Shown: positions 1 to 8,882 of the stretch, one piece after another
Layout of the letters: each line of letters starts with the position of its first letter
Numbering within the stretch: the first letter of the stretch is position 1
Notes under the pieces: generated by a model
What the model saw: the letters and a program-made list of their open reading frames with translations, nothing else
Told to the model about the DNA's origin: nothing
Databases searched by the model: none
Translations under genes and position numbers: made by a program
Assembly (NCBI GenBank): GCA_016709025.1
Contig: JADJEQ010000022.1
Span: 62,001 to 126,000 of the forward strand
DNA from: Bacteroidales bacterium
Lineage (GTDB): Bacteria; Bacteroidota; Bacteroidia; Bacteroidales; Lentimicrobiaceae
Reading direction: 5' to 3'
DNA length: 64,000 nucleotides

Positions 1-1
1 A

Positions 2-799
2 AATCTTCCCAAACTCATTTCAGGTCTTTCATCAGATTACCTGCTGACCGATGAATACAACATTCCGCTGATGCGCAACTACATCAGCAGGGCTGAAAAA
101 GTGCGCGTCAGAACACGAATTCCTGCTGATACGACAGTTCATCTGTTACAGTATAAATTTCAATATCCGGATGCAGCAATTTCACCTTATAATTTTTCGC
201 CGGAAGGAACAGATGAAAAGCCGGAATATATCAGTAAAACCGAAATTGGTTTTCAGGACCTGCTGTCAGAACCGTTTAGTTTGATAAATGAAGGCATATT
301 CACGACAAATGTTGAAAAAGACGGGTTTAAGGTATATAGATTTTATGATGGATTTCCCAAGGTTAGTTCGGCAGTTATCATGCGTGAATCGTTGCGGTAT
401 ATTTCCACAAATATGGAGTATGAAGAACTGAAGTTATTGCCTCCCAAAGCTGCTGTTGATAAATTCTGGATCAATCTTACCGGAACTCCTGAACGGGCAT
501 TGAATCAGCTTAAAAGGTATTACGGCAGGGTGGAAGCAGCCAATCAATATTTCAGCATTTCGGGCGAAGGCTGGATGTCGGACAGGGGAATGATTTATAT
601 TGTATTTGGACCTCCGGGTGTTGTTTACCGGAATGCTGAAGTTGAAGAATGGACTTACGGCGAGCCGGGAAGTGCTCAGTCCGTCAGGTTTTATTTTCAC
701 CCATTTTTAAATAGTCCTGGAATTGAAGATTATAAACTCATCAGGCTGGATGAATATCGCAGGCCATGGCAAATGGCTGTTTCGAACTGGCGCAGGTGA
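2..799 (+). CDS. GWxTD-domain protein, C-terminal part (gene starts before the window)
   Basis: The reading frame is open from base 2, upstream of the first ATG at 71, so the true start lies outside the window. The C-terminal half holds the GWxTD-type signature as GWMSDRGMIYIVFGPPG, followed by a WTYGEPG segment and an aromatic-rich RFYFHPF strand, which is the usual layout of this Bacteroidota-specific family. These proteins are exported, of unknown biochemical role, and often sit near cell-envelope genes. The canonical Thr-Asp is Ser-Asp here. The fragment has no membrane segment. The next gene starts 37 bases after the stop and could be cotranscribed. Family assignment is fairly firm; function is unknown. 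Confidence 0.75.
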   Translation, partial: NLPKLISGLSSDYLLTDEYNIPLMRNYISRAEKVRVRTRIPADTTVHLLQYKFQYPDAAISPYNFSPEGTDEKPEYISKTEIGFQDLLSEPFSLINEGIFTTNVEKDGFKVYRFYDGFPKVSSAVIMRESLRYISTNMEYEELKLLPPKAAVDKFWINLTGTPERALNQLKRYYGRVEAANQYFSISGEGWMSDRGMIYIVFGPPGVVYRNAEVEEWTYGEPGSAQSVRFYFHPFLNSPGIEDYKLIRLDEYRRPWQMAVSNWRR

Positions 800-836
800 T
801 CGTTCTTGTTTGAAGATATTTATTAAAATACCAAAG

Positions 837-1163
837 ATGAAATACTTTCCTTCGATTTTTCTTGTAGCTGCACTTTTTACTTTTTTATCCTGTGATTGCC
901 AGATCGGTATAAGTGGAAAAGTTATTGATTATGATAGTGGATTACCGCTGGATAGCGTCGCAATTGGAAAAACAGATACTTCTGACCTGGAAAATCCGTT
1001 TAATGAAAAAGTATATACCGATGCAAATGGTGATTTTGATTTTCATGGAATAGCTGGAAAATGCAATGTTGTATTGCTATATTTCTCCAGGGATGGATAT
1101 AATACATCAGCTATTGAGTATGAGAATTTTAGTTCAGACACAATAAGGCTTAAGAAGAAATAA
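837..1163 (+). CDS. Small lipoprotein with a carboxypeptidase-regulatory-like beta domain
   Basis: A 108-residue protein. I chose the ATG at 837 because it opens directly into a signal peptide with a lipobox-like end (LFTFLSC, Cys about residue 18). An in-frame start at 723 would add 38 residues overlapping the previous gene and displace the signal. The mature part reads GKVIDYDSGLPLDSVAI followed by a TDANGDFDFHGI turn and GYNTSAIEY. This is the pattern of CarboxypepD_reg-like beta-sandwich domains (a G-x-V-x-D start, an 'optional-details, then G-x-F' centre). Such domains are common in Bacteroidota surface proteins; no enzyme activity is expected. Likely anchored in the outer or inner membrane by lipid. 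Identification of the fold is moderate; the role is unknown. Confidence 0.65.
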   Translation: MKYFPSIFLVAALFTFLSCDCQIGISGKVIDYDSGLPLDSVAIGKTDTSDLENPFNEKVYTDANGDFDFHGIAGKCNVVLLYFSRDGYNTSAIEYENFSSDTIRLKKK

Positions 1164-1286
1164 AGGTTGCTAACGAATAGAATTTAGCCATTAATTGCTA
1201 TAGAATTGCGAAGATTAGTTCTTTAATTTGCCATGGAGCACCTGGAAAAGCAACCCTGTTTTCTAATTTTCAGTTCGAAAAAGCAT

Positions 1287-1294
1287 TAGTTTTG
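1287..1294 (+). promoter_or_regulatory. Bacteroidota -7 box (TAGTTTTG) before hydE
   Basis: TAGTTTTG fits TAnnTTTG, the -7 element recognised by the Bacteroidota primary sigma factor. It lies 25 bases before the hydE ATG, giving a leader of roughly 20 bases. I see no clear TTTG at the -33 distance, so support rests on one element. Confidence 0.45.
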
Positions 1295-1319
1295 CGCAAG
1301 ATACCAATATATTGAGATT

Positions 1320-2399
1320 ATGACTGATGTTGCCACCCTTGTAAACCAGGGTTTTTTCAGCCGTGAGGATGTTATTCAACTTCTTAATGCCGATCGGGAG
1401 GACAGGAGTTTGCTGTTTGCCAAAGCTGCTGAAATTAAGGAGAAATATGTTGGTAACATCGTGTATTTCAGGGGGCTGATAGAGTTTTCAAATATTTGTG
1501 AGAAAAATTGTTTCTATTGTGGCATCAGAAAGGGTAACCGCAATGTAAAGCGCTATAACCTTACAGATGACGAAATACTGAATGCCGCCGGGTTTGCTTA
1601 CGAGAGTAATTACGGTTCGGTGGTACTTCAGGGAGGTGAACTCGATAGTCCTGCCTTTTCCGACAGAATTGAGCGTTTGGTTAAAGGGATAAAGGAGTTG
1701 TCAGGTGATAAGTTAGGAATTACCCTCTCAGTAGGGGAGCAGTCACCCGAGGTTTACCGGCGGTGGTTTGAAGCCGGTGCTCATCGCTACCTGCTGCGCA
1801 TTGAAAGTTCAAGCCGCGATTTGTATTACCGCATTCATCCCAACGATAAAACCCACAGTTTTGAACGTCGGCTCAAAGCATTGCAAGATCTTAAGGACAC
1901 CGGCTACCAGGTAGGAACAGGTGTTATGATCGGATTGCCTTTCCAGACAATGGAAGACCTGGCTGATGACCTTCTTTTTATGAAGGAAATGGACATTGAT
2001 ATGTGCGGAATGGGCCCGTACATTGAGCATGTGGATACACCGCTCTGGGAGTTCCGCGACCGCTTGCTTCCGCTGGAAGAGCGATTTAACCTTGCGTTGA
2101 AGATGATTGCAATTCTCAGGCTGCTGATGAATAACATCAACATCGCTTCGGCAACTGCTTTACAGGCGATCGATCCGATCGGACGGGAAAAAGCGTTGAA
2201 AATCGGAGCCAACATCATCATGCCCAACATCACACCGGGTGCTTATCGAAACGATTACAAGCTATATGAAAATAAGCCCTGCACCGATGAGGAAGCCGCG
2301 GATTGTAAAAACTGCCTGGAAGCCAGAATTCATATGTCGGGCAATAAAATAGGCTACAACGAATGGGGCGATTCACAGCATTTTAAAGATAAACACTGA
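1320..2399 (+). CDS. hydE: [FeFe]-hydrogenase H-cluster maturation radical SAM protein HydE
   Basis: A 359-residue radical SAM enzyme. The CX3CX2C iron-sulfur motif is at C60-C64-C67 (NICEKNCFYCGIR), preceded by the family-typical RGLIEFSN. Later hallmarks are VVLQGGE, GVMIGLPFQT and DMCGMGPYIEHVDTPLWEF, which match HydE rather than biotin synthase or PylB. HydE works with HydG and HydF to build the diiron subcluster of [FeFe] hydrogenase; it acts in the cytoplasm. Length is normal for HydE (about 350). No hydF, hydG or hydrogenase gene is in the window, so the partners, if present, lie elsewhere. A few HydE-like proteins have other roles, but the conserved GPYI-H-DTPL block favours true HydE. 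A box at 1287 probably drives it alone. Confidence 0.88.
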   Translation: MTDVATLVNQGFFSREDVIQLLNADREDRSLLFAKAAEIKEKYVGNIVYFRGLIEFSNICEKNCFYCGIRKGNRNVKRYNLTDDEILNAAGFAYESNYGSVVLQGGELDSPAFSDRIERLVKGIKELSGDKLGITLSVGEQSPEVYRRWFEAGAHRYLLRIESSSRDLYYRIHPNDKTHSFERRLKALQDLKDTGYQVGTGVMIGLPFQTMEDLADDLLFMKEMDIDMCGMGPYIEHVDTPLWEFRDRLLPLEERFNLALKMIAILRLLMNNINIASATALQAIDPIGREKALKIGANIIMPNITPGAYRNDYKLYENKPCTDEEAADCKNCLEARIHMSGNKIGYNEWGDSQHFKDKH

Positions 2400-2516
2400 A
2401 GCCCAATCATCCCGCCATCTGTCATGTTTTCATGGCATTATGCAAATATTAACATTTGTGCATATGACGGTTGATAACTGACCACACGTTTGTCTTTTTA
2501 AAAGTGATTTATAATT

Positions 2517-2524
2517 TAAATTTG
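2517..2524 (+). promoter_or_regulatory. Bacteroidota -7 box (TAAATTTG) before thyA
   Basis: TAAATTTG matches TAnnTTTG and ends 17 bases before the thyA start. A TTTG occurs at 2489-2492, but the 24-base gap to the -7 box is longer than the usual 18-21, so the upstream element is uncertain. Confidence 0.45.
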
Positions 2525-2541
2525 TGGAATATTTTTAACGC

Positions 2542-3336
2542 ATGAAGCAATACCACGATCTGTTGAAACATGTTCTGGCGCAGGGTGTCAGAAAGGAAGA
2601 CCGCACAGGCACGGGAACAATCAGTGTTTTCGGCTATCAGATGCGATTTGACCTCGATGATGGTTTCCCGGCACTGACTACAAAAAAACTGCACCTGCGA
2701 TCGATCATTCATGAACTCTTATGGTTCCTGAAAGGGGATACCAACACCAGGTATCTGCACGAACATAAAGTCAGTATCTGGGATGAGTGGGCCGATGAAA
2801 ACGGGAACCTCGGGCCGGTTTACGGTCACCAATGGAGGTCGTGGGCAACCTCCGATGGCCGCACCATTGACCAGATCAGTGAAGTAGTAAAAATGATAAA
2901 GGAAAAGCCCGATTCACGGAGGATGATGGTGAGTGCCTGGAACCCCGGTGATATTGATAAAATGGCATTGCCTCCCTGCCATGTTTTATTCCAGTTTTAT
3001 GTTGCTGATGGCAGGCTTTCATGTCAGTTGTACCAGCGGAGCGCCGATATTTTCCTGGGAGTGCCCTTTAACATTGCCTCATACGCCATGCTGACCATGA
3101 TGATGGCGCAGGTTACAGGCCTTAAACCAGGAGAATTTATTCATACTTTTGGAGATGCCCACATCTATCTGAATCACCTGGATCAGGTAAACCTGCAATT
3201 GAGCCGGGATTTCAGACCACTTCCCAAAATGAAACTAAATTCTGAAGTGAAGGATATTTTCGGATTCTCCTTTGAAGATTTTGTTCTCGAAGGTTATGAT
3301 CCCCACCCGACAATTAAGGCACCGATCGCTGTTTGA
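2542..3336 (+). CDS. thyA: Thymidylate synthase ThyA
   Basis: A 264-residue protein, the same length as the E. coli enzyme and collinear with it throughout. It converts dUMP to dTMP using methylene-tetrahydrofolate, giving dihydrofolate. The catalytic cysteine is C146 in ALPPCHVLFQFYV. The start shows RTGTGTISVFG, the dUMP phosphate-binding RR is in DSRRMMVSAWNP, and QRSADIFLGVPFNIASYA and the PHPTI C-terminal block are intact. The C-terminus ends in AV, as expected for the residues that close the active site. Downstream, after a repeat-bearing spacer, sits folA, which recycles the dihydrofolate made here; the two form a common dTMP-cycle pair on the same strand. Confidence 0.97.
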   Translation: MKQYHDLLKHVLAQGVRKEDRTGTGTISVFGYQMRFDLDDGFPALTTKKLHLRSIIHELLWFLKGDTNTRYLHEHKVSIWDEWADENGNLGPVYGHQWRSWATSDGRTIDQISEVVKMIKEKPDSRRMMVSAWNPGDIDKMALPPCHVLFQFYVADGRLSCQLYQRSADIFLGVPFNIASYAMLTMMMAQVTGLKPGEFIHTFGDAHIYLNHLDQVNLQLSRDFRPLPKMKLNSEVKDIFGFSFEDFVLEGYDPHPTIKAPIAV

Positions 3337-3680
3337 GTTACGAATGACGAGTTTAGAATGACGAATTTAGAATGTGGAATGATGGAAATGGAATGATGGA
3401 ATGATGGAACACTGGAATGTTGGAACGTTGAAATAATGGAATGATGGAATAATGTAAGTTGGAATTAATGGAAAAAAAGAATGATTTGGCTTTGGTCACT
3501 GAAATCGGGGCACAAAGACAACAAGAAACACTGAAATTCCTGTAATTCTGAAAATCAGAAACTCTGAAACTCCTAACCTTTGAACTTTTACTTTAAAGCT
3601 TTTGCCTACTGCCTCTTTGCCAACTGCCAACTTAACCTCGACTTTTAAACCCTTGAACCTTTGAACTTTTTACTTTTCAC
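3337..3680 (+). repeat. thyA-folA spacer with degenerate short tandem repeats
   Basis: A 344-base spacer without a gene. Its first part (about 3340-3475) is made of imperfect copies of a GGAATGATGG-type unit interspersed with GAATTTAGAATG-like copies. The second part (about 3540-3680) repeats motifs such as CTTTGAACTTTT and GCCAACTGCC. The same ACTTTTTACTTT flavour recurs around 33010-33050. No hairpin terminator with a T-run is obvious. Such simple-sequence spacers are often seen in environmental Bacteroidota; function unknown. Confidence 0.6.
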
Positions 3681-4181
3681 ATGCCCATGAAACCAATCTC
3701 AATTATAGTCGCCATTGCCCAAAACAATGCCATTGGTAAAGACAATCAGTTGTTGTGGCATATACCGGAAGATCTTAAACGATTCAAAGCCCTTACTACC
3801 GGTCACACCATCGTCATGGGCAAGCGCACTTTTGAATCGCTTCCGGTCCGACCTCTGCCTAACAGGAGAAGTGTAGTCATCACCGACATTCCGGGCGAAA
3901 CGATTCCCGGCTGTGAGATGGCCTATTCCATTGAAGAAGCTGTTTTAAAAATGGAAGAAGGACGGGAGAATTATATTATTGGTGGAGGCATGGTTTATAA
4001 GCAGTTTATGCCTCTGGCTCATAAACTATATCTGACCATTGTTCACAAGGATTTTGAAGCCGATACCTTCTATACAGATATAGATTATTCCCAGTGGCAG
4101 GAAATAGCCAGGGAAGACATCTCAGCTACAGATACCCTGGGTTTTGATTATTCCTATATCACTTATGAACGCTTGCTATGA
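3681..4181 (+). CDS. folA: Dihydrofolate reductase
   Basis: A 166-residue type I dihydrofolate reductase, normal length. It reduces dihydrofolate to tetrahydrofolate with NADPH, closing the cycle opened by ThyA upstream. Visible family features are SIIVAIAQNNAIGKDNQLLWHIPEDLKRFK (with the catalytic acidic residue in the PEDL segment), TIVMGKRTFESL for cofactor binding, and the YIIGGGMVYKQFMP nucleotide-binding loop near residue 98. Two in-frame ATGs lie at 3681 and 3687 and give proteins differing by two residues; I keep the first but the second is equally plausible. A TACTTTTC box close to TAnnTTTG ends just before the start. Confidence 0.96.
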   Translation: MPMKPISIIVAIAQNNAIGKDNQLLWHIPEDLKRFKALTTGHTIVMGKRTFESLPVRPLPNRRSVVITDIPGETIPGCEMAYSIEEAVLKMEEGRENYIIGGGMVYKQFMPLAHKLYLTIVHKDFEADTFYTDIDYSQWQEIAREDISATDTLGFDYSYITYERLL

Positions 4182-4204
4182 CGTAATTTCGGTTTGCAAA
4201 GGTT

Positions 4205-5074
4205 TTACCTGAACTCTCCGAGATCGACTTCAGTGATTCTCCCGTTCACCCCTGCAAAAACGCCTACCCCGCCTGAAATATTCGAATAAACCGGTGTAGG
4301 TTCCGCAAAAGGATTGTCTCCCGAGAATGAATTGATTGACCGGTGATAATTGTAATAGTTTTCATCGGTGAGTGATACAGAGATGTAGAGGATGTCACCG
4401 GGATAGTTGTCTTCATATATTTCCCAGGTTTTATATATGAAATACTCTTCATCCTTGTTTTTGTCGCTCACAAATGGTTCGCCCCTTTCAAAACCGGTTT
4501 CATAGAAGTACGAATTGAAATAGTATTCATCACCATACAAGGTACCGGCGGCTACCCTGTAATACTGTCCGTTGCCCGGGAGGTCGCGGAACCTGAAACT
4601 GACTTTCGTTGAAACAGTTCCATATTCATTTAAGGTATCGATCGCTGTTATCTCAACATCAGGGGAAGTGCCTGCAGGAATAATGCAGGAGGAGGTAGCA
4701 TGGTATCCATCAGGAGTTGTCACCGAAAGGAAATAGGCAAGATTCTCAATCACCGGCATCACCGTTGCCGGAACCTGGTATGCACCAGTCAACGGATTGT
4801 ATGGTAGATTGATGCTGTTAATCCCGTCTGAAAGGGTCACTGAAGCGTTGTTAACCGGTGGAAATGAATTATCAAAGCCCGGCGTGGGTTCATAGAGCGG
4901 CCTGCTTTTGCGTACAAAAATGGTGATGGTATCATCGGCGGGCGATATAAAACCGGTTACAACCAGTTTGGGATCCGAATCAGGAACTTCAACATCAGAA
5001 ATCATGGAATCACAGGCGCTCAATGCAAAGAGAAGAACCGGCAGGAAAAGGATGGATTTTATATACTTTGTCAT
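4205..5074 (-). CDS. DUF4249 lipoprotein, partner of the adjacent TonB receptor
   Basis: A 289-residue outer-membrane-type lipoprotein. The signal peptide ends in a lipobox (FALSAC, Cys 21). The mature chain has the DUF4249 plan: PKLVVTGFISPADDTITIFVRKSRPL at the start (a G-x-I/L strand typical of the family), NASVTLSDG, YFLSVTTPDGYHATSSCIIPA, and a GGVGVFAGVNG end. It starts 5 bases after the stop of the TonB-dependent receptor gene on the same strand, so the two form an operon. In Bacteroidota this pair resembles SusC/SusD-type uptake sets, with the lipoprotein acting as a surface partner of the receptor; the substrate is unknown. Good confidence in family and pairing. Confidence 0.85.
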   Translation of the reverse strand: MTKYIKSILFLPVLLFALSACDSMISDVEVPDSDPKLVVTGFISPADDTITIFVRKSRPLYEPTPGFDNSFPPVNNASVTLSDGINSINLPYNPLTGAYQVPATVMPVIENLAYFLSVTTPDGYHATSSCIIPAGTSPDVEITAIDTLNEYGTVSTKVSFRFRDLPGNGQYYRVAAGTLYGDEYYFNSYFYETGFERGEPFVSDKNKDEEYFIYKTWEIYEDNYPGDILYISVSLTDENYYNYHRSINSFSGDNPFAEPTPVYSNISGGVGVFAGVNGRITEVDLGEFR

Positions 5075-5079
5075 TTCTC

Positions 5080-7452
5080 TCAGAATTTGATGTTGTAGTT
5101 AATGGAAGGAATAATCGGGAAAATTGAGACCTGCTTGAGTTTGCTGACAACCTGATCGTTTTCGTATTGTGATTCTACAAAATAGAAATATGGATTTTTG
5201 CGGCTGTAGGAGTTGTATAATCCAATTTCCCAGGTTCGCTTAAAGTGTTTCTTTTGCTTGTGAAACTGAATTGAGATATCAAAACGGTGGTAAGCCTTCA
5301 TTCGGAATGAGTTAACTTCACCATAATCGGTTACCGTTGAATAGTTCCATGGATTAAATACAGATGAAGTCATCATCCCGGCAAACGGCTGGTGCTGCTC
5401 AGCCGGATACTCGCCCAGAGGAAGCGTTATTGCGTTTCCTGTTCCATAAACCCATGTACCTGAAAGAGTTGTGCGCTTATTTATGGTATATATTCCAACC
5501 AGCGACAGGTCGTGCCTTCGGTCGTATCGTGCCCAGAATTCTTTGCCAAAGTTGATTTCATCGAATTGTAGTTTGGTCCAGGAGAGGGTATAGCCGATCC
5601 ATCCGCTGAACTTACCTGTTTTCCGGTGAATTAGAAATTCCGCACCATAAGATGTGCCGGAACCGGCGGTTACATTGTCCTGCCAGGTAAAATTCTGTGC
5701 TTCCGTCGGATCATCAAGCAGTAAAAAGCTGGCACCGGGTTTATAGCCGAGTATATTATTACTCCATTTGTAATATCCTTCAAGCGTGAGTGTTAGATTA
5801 TAGGCTGGCAGGTCTTTGGCGAATCCGCCCGATATCTGACGTGAATTCTGAGGTGCAACCCGGTCGGTTGAGGGAACCCACAGATCGGTTGGAAGCCCAA
5901 CACCTGTGCTGCTCAGCAGGTGAATGTACTGGTTCATTTCGGCATAGGCAATCTTGGCAGAAATGCCTTCCCGGATCAGGTAATTGACCGAAAGTCGTGG
6001 CTCAGGAGAGAAGTAGTTCTTTTTATCAGCAATAAAATGACTGAACCTGAGACCTGCATTGAGTTGCACTTTGCCGGAGAAGTTAAAGTTATTTTCAACG
6101 TATAACCCGGTTTCAAATGAGTCATATTTTGTTTCACTCTTATATTCATACACAGCCTGGTCGTCTTTTTCAACGATAGCACTTGGCGTGAACAGGTGGT
6201 TGGTCGTCTGAACTCCTGCCCTGAGCGTGTATAGAGCAGAAACATGGTATTCGAGGTCGTATTTCAGTGCAAAGTCACGAATACCCGATTCATACTCCAA
6301 TGAGTAATCACCTGAGCTGGATTCGTCAATTTGGTAAATTTTAAGATTGTAACGACTGAAGATCAACGAGGTATTTGAGAAAATCCGGTTGCTGAACAAG
6401 TGGTTCCACCTCAGAGTTCCTGTTGCATTTTGCCAGTAAAGCCCGGCTTTGGATTTGTAGTTATCATTACTGTCATAATACTCCTGTGTAGTGACATTAA
6501 ATTTATCACGGCCAAAATAGCCACTCAGGTAAATCTTGTTTTTCGGACTGAAGTCATAATTCAGCTTTGCATTAAGATCATAGAAATAGTAACCTGCTCT
6601 GCCTTCGTTGCTCATAAAAGGCTTCATCAGCATGTCAACATAAGTCCTGCGTGCTGAAATAAGGAAAGAAGCTGTATCTTTTTTTATGGGACCTTCAAGC
6701 ACCAGCCTCGATGAAATCAGCCCGATTCCTGCTTCCCCCGAAAATTTCTGCTTGTTCCCGTCTTTCATGGTCATTTCTATAACCGACGACAGCCGCCCTC
6801 CATACCTGGCAGGGAATCCGCCCTTGGTAAGCTCGATGCTCTTTAATGCATCACCATTGAAAATGGAAAAAAAACCAAAGAGGTGGCTTGCATTATAAAC
6901 CGGCGCATCGTCGAGTATGATAAGATTCTGATCGGGTCCGCCACCTCTTACGTAAATTCCACTGTTACCTTCGGAGCCTTTCTGAACGCCGGGCATCAGT
7001 TGAAGTGCCTTGAACACATCTTTTTCGCCAAGCAGGGCAGGAATGTTTTTGATCTGATTAACGGGCATTGAAATCATGCTGATCCGGCTGCTTTCACTGA
7101 TTCGTTCGGCTTTATCGGACAGGATTTCTACTTCCATGAGATTGATGCTCGGATCAAGGTTGATATCCAGCACCCTGTCAACGATCAGGTCAGTTTCAAT
7201 AATTACTGTTTGGTACCCGATAAAAGAGTACCTGAGTTCATATTTACCTTCAGGCAGGGTAATTGAGTAAAATCCGTAATTATTGGTGGTGGTTCCTGTT
7301 CTGAGTTCAGGAAGGTAAATATTTACCCCCGGAAGGAGTTCACGACTTTCCTTTTCTCTGACATATCCACTGATTGAGTGTTTTTGCTGAGCAACGATTT
7401 GAAGGCTGGTGAAAAGTAAAAGAATCAGCAGCAGAGTAGTAAACCGGTTCAT
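5080..7452 (-). CDS. TonB-dependent outer-membrane receptor with carboxypeptidase-regulatory N-domain
   Basis: A 790-residue outer-membrane receptor. A signal peptide (residues 1-21, ending IVAQQ) is followed by a CarboxypepD_reg-like domain (GYVREKESRELLPGVNIYLPEL, residues ~28-110) and a plug domain (~125-230) with PALLGEKDVFKALQLMPGVQKGSEG and YVRGGGPDQNLIILDDAPVYN. The rest is a beta-barrel with alternating aromatic strands, ending in an IPSINYNIKF terminal strand with the C-terminal Phe expected for Bam insertion. It imports a ligand across the outer membrane with energy from TonB. The DUF4249 gene follows 5 bases later. No TonB or ExbBD gene is nearby and no substrate clue is visible; this receptor class is usually annotated by domain only. 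Confidence 0.9.
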   Translation of the reverse strand: MNRFTTLLLILLLFTSLQIVAQQKHSISGYVREKESRELLPGVNIYLPELRTGTTTNNYGFYSITLPEGKYELRYSFIGYQTVIIETDLIVDRVLDINLDPSINLMEVEILSDKAERISESSRISMISMPVNQIKNIPALLGEKDVFKALQLMPGVQKGSEGNSGIYVRGGGPDQNLIILDDAPVYNASHLFGFFSIFNGDALKSIELTKGGFPARYGGRLSSVIEMTMKDGNKQKFSGEAGIGLISSRLVLEGPIKKDTASFLISARRTYVDMLMKPFMSNEGRAGYYFYDLNAKLNYDFSPKNKIYLSGYFGRDKFNVTTQEYYDSNDNYKSKAGLYWQNATGTLRWNHLFSNRIFSNTSLIFSRYNLKIYQIDESSSGDYSLEYESGIRDFALKYDLEYHVSALYTLRAGVQTTNHLFTPSAIVEKDDQAVYEYKSETKYDSFETGLYVENNFNFSGKVQLNAGLRFSHFIADKKNYFSPEPRLSVNYLIREGISAKIAYAEMNQYIHLLSSTGVGLPTDLWVPSTDRVAPQNSRQISGGFAKDLPAYNLTLTLEGYYKWSNNILGYKPGASFLLLDDPTEAQNFTWQDNVTAGSGTSYGAEFLIHRKTGKFSGWIGYTLSWTKLQFDEINFGKEFWARYDRRHDLSLVGIYTINKRTTLSGTWVYGTGNAITLPLGEYPAEQHQPFAGMMTSSVFNPWNYSTVTDYGEVNSFRMKAYHRFDISIQFHKQKKHFKRTWEIGLYNSYSRKNPYFYFVESQYENDQVVSKLKQVSIFPIIPSINYNIKF

Positions 7453-7520
7453 TAAGTCAGATTAGGGTAAGTTATAAAAGTGTGTTCAGTGGCTTTGTTA
7501 CCAATACTTTCAGTGAATTC

Positions 7521-8789
7521 TCAGGTTTTTTGTTTTTTCTTCTTTGCTGCAGGGAACAGTACATTATTAAGGATCAACCTGTAACCTGGCGAATTGGGAT
7601 AGAGGTTCAGGTCAGTGGGCGGGTCGCCGACCAGATGCTGGTAGTCTTCCGGATCGTGACCGCCATAAAAAGTCCAGGTGCCTTTTCCATAATTTCCGTG
7701 CATATACCTGACCTCCCCGGCAGCTTTGTTTTCACCCATCACAATTACTTCGGGTTTAACAAAATTCTTGTTAAACGCAGTTGTTTGTCCCATAAAGCCT
7801 TTAAGAACCTGTTCGTGGCTTTGCGTAAGCATGGTTGGCACCGGGTCCCATTTGGCCGAAAAGTCAAACAGGGTGAAGAAATCGTTGGTCATCGAAACCT
7901 TTCGGGTTGTGGTCACATCAATATTTGAGATTTCATATTCGTAAGGGTTGGTTACGATGCTGAAATTGGTGAATGCAAAGCAGTTTTGGTAATTCAGTTG
8001 CTCATTGGAGTGTGGGTCAGCCCCATCACCATCGAACATCACATCACAGATATCTATATTTCCTGCAGCAAGGGCAACATCATAACTATCAGGTGCAGAG
8101 CACATAGCAAACAAATATCCACCGCCGGCAGTAAATTCGCGGATCTTTTGAGCAACAGCCAGCTTAAGCTGGGAAACTTTCGAGAATCCCATTTTTTTTG
8201 CATTATTTTCAGATATGCTCACATCTTCCTGATACCAGGGTGCATTGCGATAAACAGCCCAGAATTTTCCGAATTGTCCGGTAAAATCTTCATGATGCAG
8301 GTGTAACCAGTCGTAAAGTGGTAAAGCTCCTCCGATTACTTCCTCGTCATAAACCACATCGTATGGAATTTCAGCATAGGTTAATGCGAGGGTAACGGCA
8401 TCATCCCAGGGAAGCTTGTTTTTCGGAGTATAGACTGCAATTCTCGGCGCTTTCTGAAGGCGCATTTCATCCATATTAATTTGTGGATCAGATATTTCCT
8501 GAAGAATAGCATCCGCCTGAACATCTGCAATAACCTGGAAAGTAACCCCCCTTACCACACATTCTCCTTCAAGTGTAGGGTGGTGTTTGAACATAAAACT
8601 GCCACCCCGGTAGTTGAGCAGCCAGCTTACCTCAACCTGTTGTTCAAGAGTCCAGTAAGCGATCCCGTAGGCTTTCAGGTGGTTTTTCTGGGTGTTATCC
8701 ATAGGAATCAGGATAAATGCTGCAGAAAGTCTGAGCGTAAAAAGTGCCAGTAAGAGAATCAGTATTGATTGCTTTTTCATAATGTACAT
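7521..8789 (-). CDS. Conserved exported protein commonly labelled 'asparagine synthetase B' (label doubtful)
   Basis: A 422-residue protein with a signal peptide ending near LSAAF. It matches, from memory, a highly conserved Bacteroidota family beginning FILIPMDxxQKNHLKAYGIAYW and ending in a lysine-rich PAAKKKKQKT tail, both present here. Databases often name it asparagine synthetase B, yet I see neither an N-terminal Cys-2 glutaminase domain nor the SGGxDS PP-loop that asparagine synthetases need. Internal blocks such as RIAVYTPKNKLPWDDAVTLAL, YDWLHLHHEDFTGQFGKF, AGGGYLFAMCSAPDSYDVALAA and GTWTFYGGHDPEDYQH look more like a glutamine-amidotransferase-like (ThuA/DUF4350-style) fold. True function unknown. 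An ATG three codons in (8780) is an alternative start. It sits 68 bases upstream of the TonB receptor, same strand. Confidence 0.75.
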   Translation of the reverse strand: MYIMKKQSILILLLALFTLRLSAAFILIPMDNTQKNHLKAYGIAYWTLEQQVEVSWLLNYRGGSFMFKHHPTLEGECVVRGVTFQVIADVQADAILQEISDPQINMDEMRLQKAPRIAVYTPKNKLPWDDAVTLALTYAEIPYDVVYDEEVIGGALPLYDWLHLHHEDFTGQFGKFWAVYRNAPWYQEDVSISENNAKKMGFSKVSQLKLAVAQKIREFTAGGGYLFAMCSAPDSYDVALAAGNIDICDVMFDGDGADPHSNEQLNYQNCFAFTNFSIVTNPYEYEISNIDVTTTRKVSMTNDFFTLFDFSAKWDPVPTMLTQSHEQVLKGFMGQTTAFNKNFVKPEVIVMGENKAAGEVRYMHGNYGKGTWTFYGGHDPEDYQHLVGDPPTDLNLYPNSPGYRLILNNVLFPAAKKKKQKT

Positions 8790-8882
8790 AAAACCATATG
8801 CTATAACGCAAAAGAGGCCGGTTTTGTTATCCGGCCAGCGACTTTTGAAAAATTAACAAATAAAAAAGTGAGGCACATTCTG

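Noticed and set aside
723..836. Longer start for the small lipoprotein gene at 723
   Set aside because: It would overlap the preceding gene and bury the lipobox signal peptide; the ATG at 837 fits better.
7521..8789. Asparagine synthetase B as the enzyme function
   Set aside because: No N-terminal Cys-2 glutaminase and no SGGxDS PP-loop, and the protein has a signal peptide.
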